From the NCBI GenBank assembly GCA_050740975.1, contig JBOIEE010000122.1:1-6840 (forward strand): DNA of 6,840 bases. Direction: 5' to 3'. The translations under genes and the position numbers were made by a program. The DNA is from JBOHHR01 sp050740975. GTDB taxonomy: Bacteria > Pseudomonadota > Gammaproteobacteria > JBOHHR01. Of the stretch, positions 3,662-6,840 are shown piece after piece. The first letter of the stretch is position 1; the number at the start of each line of letters is the position of its first letter. The notes under the pieces were generated by a model that did not search any database, was not told where the DNA came from, and worked only from the letters and a program-made list of their open reading frames with translations.

Positions 3662-5478
3662 CGCCGATTAGCGCCGAAGCGGCTGTTGAGCGCATCGCAC
3701 CCGGATCGCGCGTGTACGTCGCCGCCAAGGGCGGGACGCCCGTGGCGTTGCTCGATGCGCTGGCTCGCCGGGGCACGCCGGACGTCGAGCTGTTCTACTT
3801 TTTGCTCGACGGAATCAGCGCGGCCGAGCTCATCGCGCGGGCCCCGCAGATCAAGCATCGTCCGCTCTACGTCGGCGAGTCGCTCGCGCGCCAGGCAGTC
3901 GGGGATTCAGTGAGCTACGTGCCGCTGTCGCTCCCCGAGGCGTGCGCGCTTGTCGCGAGCAGTCGGCTCGCGTTCGATGCGGCGATGGTGGCGACCAGTT
4001 TGCCGGATGCACAAGGACTGGTGAGTCTCGGCACCGCCGTCGGCATGACCCCGGCGGTGCTGCGGCGCGTGCCGCTCGCGATCGCCGAGCAAGTGCCGGC
4101 AATGCCCGTCACGGCGGGCGACACCTTGTGGCCGGCCGATGCCTTCTCGGTCAGCGTCCTCTCCGATCGCGCCCTGCCCGAGTTCCGGCACCAGCGCGAC
4201 GATGCACGCTCCGGACGCATCGGCCGTTACGTCTCGCGGCTCGTCGAGGATGGGGCCACCCTCCAGGTCGGTCCTGGCCGCGTTCCCAACGGCGCGCTGC
4301 GATTCCTGACCGAGCGGCATGATCTGCGGATCCTCACCGACCTCCTGTCCGAAGAGCTCTCCGCTCTAGTCGAGTCCGGGGCCGTGCGCGCCGACCCAGG
4401 CGGCGCGCTCTCGCCTGGCGCGGATCCCGACGTGATGGCGAGCTTCTGTACCGGAACGGCGCAGCTCTTTCGGCGCCTGAATCGAAACCCGCGATATACC
4501 TTCTGGCCCATCGAGGTCGTGACGGACGAGGCGCGCCTTCACGCGCGGTCGCGCATGGTGTCGATCACGCAGGCATTGGCGATCGATCTGACCGGCCAGG
4601 CCTGCTGCGATCGGATCGGCGAGACCCTGTTCGGCGGGCTTGGGAGTCAACCGGAGTTCATGCAGGCCGCTGCGCGGGCCCGGGCAGGGAAGCCGATCCT
4701 CTGCCTCTACGCGACCGATAACTCGGGGACGTCGAGGGTGCGGCCGGCCCTCGGCGCCGGTGAAGCGGTGGCGATCCCGCGCTCGAATGTGCACTTCGTG
4801 GTTACCGAGTTCGGCATCGCCTATCTCCATGGGAAATCGATCGAGGAACGCGCGCTCGCCCTGATCGAGATCGCTCACCCCGATCACCGGCCCTGGCTCC
4901 TCGATGAGGCCCGGGCGCAGGGGCTGGTTGCGGCCAGCTACGGGAAAGTAAACCGTGATGCGTATGAGGTCGAAGACGAGCGTCGGGTCCGATCGAAGGG
5001 TGGCGCCCCGGTGACGCTGCGTCCCGCGAGGCTCTCGGACGTACCCTCGCTACAACGACTTTTCCATCGCTGCTCCAGCGAGGATATCTATCTTCGCTTC
5101 TTCCGCTACCTGCGCTCGCTATCCGTTGAGGAGGCGGTGCGGCTCTGCACGGGCAGCCAGGGTCTCGATGTCGTGTTCGTCGCCGTCGTCGGGGAGCGAG
5201 AGTCCGAGCGCCTCGTCGCAAGCGCATGCTTGTTCGGCGAGGCGACAACGCAGCTCGCCGAGGTGGGCTATCTCGTCGACCCCGAATGGCAGGGCGGGGG
5301 TCTCGGCCGCGAGCTCCAAACGCTGCTGATAGCCAAGGCGCGCGCGCTCGGCTTTCGCGGGCTCCGCGCTCAAGTGTTTGCCCACAACGCTAAAATGATC
5401 CGGCTTGCGAAATCCAGCGGGCTGAAGATCAGCGTGGAGCGGGATCGCGAAACCTGCGAGATCCTCATGACCTCGTGA
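3658..5478 (+). CDS. Acetyl-CoA hydrolase/CoA-transferase fused to GNAT acetyltransferase
   Basis: The GTG start is set by the family N-terminus (ISAEAAVERIAPGSRVYV) and a stop upstream at 3619. Residues 1-440 form a family I CoA-transferase / acyl-CoA hydrolase of the 4-hydroxybutyrate CoA-transferase type. They comprise an N-terminal half, then LQVGPGRVPNGAL (202-214), FGGLGSQPEF (325-334), and VVTEFGIAYLHGKSIEERA (381-399) followed by LIEIAHPDHRP. Residues 452-606 form a GNAT domain. It begins VTLRPARLSDVPSL, and its acetyl-CoA pyrophosphate loop is QGGGLG at 545-550 after VGYLVDPEWQ. The enzyme should therefore handle acyl-CoA and acetylate a protein or small molecule, in the cytoplasm. 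The two-module layout is known in proteobacteria. By alignment from memory, the catalytic Glu of the transferase module (in the usual H-T-E-M) falls on Asp228 (ILTDLLSEEL). That could favour hydrolysis or inactivity. Length is normal for the fusion. Confidence 0.85.
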   Translation: MTPISAEAAVERIAPGSRVYVAAKGGTPVALLDALARRGTPDVELFYFLLDGISAAELIARAPQIKHRPLYVGESLARQAVGDSVSYVPLSLPEACALVASSRLAFDAAMVATSLPDAQGLVSLGTAVGMTPAVLRRVPLAIAEQVPAMPVTAGDTLWPADAFSVSVLSDRALPEFRHQRDDARSGRIGRYVSRLVEDGATLQVGPGRVPNGALRFLTERHDLRILTDLLSEELSALVESGAVRADPGGALSPGADPDVMASFCTGTAQLFRRLNRNPRYTFWPIEVVTDEARLHARSRMVSITQALAIDLTGQACCDRIGETLFGGLGSQPEFMQAAARARAGKPILCLYATDNSGTSRVRPALGAGEAVAIPRSNVHFVVTEFGIAYLHGKSIEERALALIEIAHPDHRPWLLDEARAQGLVAASYGKVNRDAYEVEDERRVRSKGGAPVTLRPARLSDVPSLQRLFHRCSSEDIYLRFFRYLRSLSVEEAVRLCTGSQGLDVVFVAVVGERESERLVASACLFGEATTQLAEVGYLVDPEWQGGGLGRELQTLLIAKARALGFRGLRAQVFAHNAKMIRLAKSSGLKISVERDRETCEILMTS

Positions 5479-5494
5479 TGTCGCAGGCTCCATT

Positions 5495-5689
5495 GTGGGA
5501 AATGTGAACCGCAGCCTGAGAGGCTGGGCGAACTATTTCCCCTATCGGAACTCAAGTCAGGCGATGAGCAAGGTCAGGCAGCATGCGGAAGCCCGGTTGC
5601 GAACTCACTTGATGAAACGCCACAAGGTCAAGGACAGGAAAGCGGCCGGGCTGGCGTTCGACGCATGCCTTGGCATGAAGGACATCGGA
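5495..5689 (+). pseudogene. C-terminal piece of a group II intron reverse transcriptase/maturase
   Basis: The frame from about 5498 reads NVNRSLRGWANYFPYRNSSQ, then SKVRQHAEARLRTHLMKRHK and VKDRKAAG. This is the group II intron maturase (GIIM) domain that normally follows the RT thumb. The polymerase motifs are gone, and the reading frame runs into intron domain V without the usual C-terminal residues. A GTG at 5495 is in frame, but there is no reason to think it is used. The fragment is about 65 codons long, against over 400 in a full protein. Confidence 0.85.
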
Positions 5690-5761
5690 AAGCCGTGTGC
5701 GGGAAAACCGCATGCACGGTTTGATGAGGGAGGGCAGGCGAGAGCCTGTTCTCTACTCTAC
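5690..5761 (+). ncRNA. Group II intron domains V and VI (plus-strand copy)
   Basis: Domain V is a 33-base hairpin whose lower stem AGCCGTG pairs with CACGGTT. It differs from the minus-strand intron at the right edge at five bases. Two of these differences, G to A on one side and C to T on the other, compensate each other in the stem, so both are genuine structured domain V sequences. Domain VI ends with a bulged A seven bases from the 3' end. Confidence 0.8.
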
Positions 5762-6712
5762 CGAAGCCAAAGCGTAGGCTTTGCGGGCAAAACCCCGGAT
5801 GGCCTGCGCTACTGCCTCACCGTGCGTGTGGTGCACGGCGTGGCCGGCATTGGCAAAGACAGCAAGCTCTGCGTTTGGGGCTTCGTTGATAAGCTTTAGC
5901 GCATGGTGCTGCGCGGGTACGACGTTGTCGGAATCGCCGCTGATTAAGAGCAGCGGCTGATCGATGCTGCGGTAGCGCGCCCGAATGGTTCGTAAGTAAT
6001 CGCTCAAGCCTCTAACATCCTGGGCATTGTTGAGAAAAGTCTCGGGGCGCAAGGCGAGAACTGCGGCGGTGCGTGTGATATGGCCGGGCCTAGTGGGACT
6101 GGGCGAAAACACCCGGGTCGTAACCCGATTCAGCAGACCCCGCCCTAAGGGATACAGCACCGTATGCGCCACCAGAGAGCCCACCAGCGGCGTTCCAGCA
6201 ACGTGATGTAACCAATGCACCCCGCCTTCCCAAGGATGGGTTACGCCGGCGATCAATACCGCTCCGGCGAGATCACGCGGGTAGTCGAGCATGTAGGAAA
6301 GCACCACCGCGCCACTCCAGGAATGTCCCACCAGGATCGGGCGCATGATGCCTAACTTATGGAGCGCCTCGTGGAGCACGCGTGCCTGTTTGCCCGGATC
6401 CATCCATGGCCCCGGCGGGCGGACGCTGTAACCGAAACCTGGCCGGTCAAATGCGATCACCCGGTGTGAACGGCTGAGGCTGGGAAGAATGCTGGTGAAT
6501 TCCCGCAGGGTAGAGCTGGCCCCGTGCACCAGCACGAGTGCCAGCCCTTCACCCTGAGAAAGATAATGCACCCGTACCCCGTCTACTTCCAAGAAGTCGC
6601 CGAGCGGCGGGTAGGCCGACTCCGCGCGTTTAATCCCGGCGCGGGTGAACGCGCTCAAGGTCGCGACAGAGGCAAGCGCGAGGGCAAGGATGAAAAGCAC
6701 AGGTCGCAACAA
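5753..6712 (-). CDS. Alpha/beta hydrolase, membrane-anchored or exported
   Basis: The 319-aa protein begins with a hydrophobic stretch (residues 3-22, LRPVLFILALALASVATLSAF after a start TTG at 6710-6712), a signal anchor or signal peptide. The catalytic fold then follows: LEVDGVRVHYLSQG (41-54), oxyanion-hole HG at 63-64, FDRPGFGYS (88-96) and nucleophile elbow GHSWSG with Ser131. The cap region is about 155-235. LLLISGDSDNVVP has Asp262 as the likely acid, and NAGHAVHHTHGE has His291 as the base. This is the alpha/beta hydrolase fold-1 family (esterase, haloperoxidase-like or epoxide hydrolase-like). The substrate cannot be told. No clear ribosome binding site precedes the TTG. The last two residues and the stop are read from the antisense of the group II intron end, so the original C-terminus was a little different. 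Because the fold is complete, the gene may still work. Confidence 0.88.
   Translation of the reverse strand: MLRPVLFILALALASVATLSAFTRAGIKRAESAYPPLGDFLEVDGVRVHYLSQGEGLALVLVHGASSTLREFTSILPSLSRSHRVIAFDRPGFGYSVRPPGPWMDPGKQARVLHEALHKLGIMRPILVGHSWSGAVVLSYMLDYPRDLAGAVLIAGVTHPWEGGVHWLHHVAGTPLVGSLVAHTVLYPLGRGLLNRVTTRVFSPSPTRPGHITRTAAVLALRPETFLNNAQDVRGLSDYLRTIRARYRSIDQPLLLISGDSDNVVPAQHHALKLINEAPNAELAVFANAGHAVHHTHGEAVAQAIRGFARKAYALASVE
5768..5783. other. Hairpin at the group II intron insertion point
   Basis: CAAAGC (5768-5773) pairs with GCTTTG (5778-5783) around a GTAG loop. It lies six bases beyond the intron 3' end, inside the last codons of the hydrolase gene. Some group II introns choose sites beside stem-loops, so this may be part of the target. 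It also may simply be coding sequence. Confidence 0.3.
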
Positions 6713-6763
6713 ACTAGTGGTCAGTCAACTTTATAACGATGAATGCGTGTATGCCTTAGGTCG
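6713..6763 (-). other. Short spacer between intron end and hydrolase start
   Basis: The 51 bases between the right-hand intron and the hydrolase TTG hold an AT-rich TTATAAAG (about 6729-6736, minus strand) that could serve as a -10 box. No matching -35 was found in exon sequence, and the spacer offers no good ribosome binding site. If the gene is expressed it may be read from transcription through the intron, which runs in the same direction. Confidence 0.25.
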
Positions 6764-6840
6764 ATAGGGGTCGGGAAAGGCTTACGCCCTCCCCGCCCTC
6801 CGAACCGTACGTGCGGTTTTCCCGCATACGGCTCTCCAGT
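6764..6840 (-). mobile_element. 3' end of a second group II intron (continues past the right edge)
   Basis: Read on the minus strand, domain V is 6834-6802. It starts GAGCCGTATGCGGGAAAACC and pairs with GTACGGTTC across a GAAA loop. Domain VI is 6801-6764, with stem GGGAGGGC/GCCTTTCCC and the end CCGACCCCTAT. The A in CGACCCC lies eight bases from an AY end at 6764, as expected for the branch site. Domain V differs from the plus-strand copy at five bases and domain VI is unrelated in detail, so this is a different intron. Whether the rest is intact cannot be seen. Confidence 0.85.

Larger units (their letters stand above)
5495..5761 (+). mobile_element. 5'-truncated group II intron (RT end plus domains V and VI)
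   Basis: This remnant keeps the last part of an intron-encoded maturase followed by the RNA 3' end. Domain V is 5690-5722 and starts AAGCCGTGTGCGGGAAAACC, with the AGC triad and a GAAA-type loop. Domain VI is 5723-5761, with stem CAGGC-GAGA-GCCTG and a branch-site candidate A5755, seven bases from the 3' end. The end CTCTAC (5756-5761) gives the expected AY terminus. Everything upstream (domains I-IV and most of the RT) is missing. Sequence changes to the end of the CoA-transferase gene by about 5495, so a deletion fused intron and gene. It cannot splice. Confidence 0.85.

Noticed and set aside
3822..5248. Several long open frames antisense to the CoA-transferase/GNAT gene.
   Set aside because: Low-complexity Arg/Pro/Ala/Ser translations with no domain. 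The plus-strand gene explains the region fully.
5762..5899. Continuation of the maturase frame past the intron end to a stop at about 5899.
   Set aside because: It runs through structured intron RNA and then antisense to the hydrolase C-terminus, so it is an accidental extension.

Overview
The window looks like an accessory, rearranged stretch of a high-GC proteobacterial chromosome. The evidence is GC-rich genes with GTG/TTG starts, a monoheme cytochrome c, a bestrophin-like DUF4239 protein, a CoA-transferase/GNAT fusion and group II intron pieces. I cannot name a genus. No rRNA, tRNA or CRISPR array was seen.

Left part (1-1415): this reads as an integron-type gene cassette array without an integrase in view. 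Two attC-like sites (about 322-428 and 954-1019) bracket a 591-bp cassette holding one complete gene, a secreted monoheme cytochrome c. Its gene starts 24 bp after the first attC crossover, and its stop lies about 15 bp before the second attC. Before the first attC is an AT-rich tail of a short ORF plus a 25-codon ORF. After the second attC is a 57-codon ORF that matches the N-terminal two thirds of the PTS phosphocarrier HPr (NP-x-GLHAR, then NAKSIMGVMML). It is cut off by a 73-bp inverted-repeat element with GGTCAGAGTAAAAAC termini. On the far side of that element lie a 3' scrap of a membrane protein (+) and a frameshifted response-regulator receiver remnant (-).

Middle part (1891-3543): a secreted NTF2-like/DUF4440 protein on the minus strand is followed, upstream of its start, by a 137-bp fold-back repeat element. 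The right half of that repeat recurs at the extreme left of the window. A four-segment DUF4239 membrane protein follows on the plus strand.

Right part (3544-6840): a 606-aa fusion of an acetyl-CoA hydrolase/CoA-transferase module with a C-terminal GNAT acetyltransferase starts at GTG, apparently coupled to a 34-codon upstream ORF. It is followed by a 5'-truncated group II intron: the end of the RT/maturase, then domains V and VI. Then comes a minus-strand alpha/beta hydrolase. Its last codons and stop are supplied by antisense reading of the intron end. A second, different group II intron 3' end (minus strand) enters from the right edge, just upstream of the hydrolase.

The genes do not form one pathway. 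The common theme is mobile DNA (cassettes, fold-back repeats, group II introns) and gene decay around a few intact genes. The most unusual elements are the cytochrome c cassette, the HPr-like ORF next to an attC, and the CoA-transferase-like enzyme with Asp where the family usually has the catalytic Glu.
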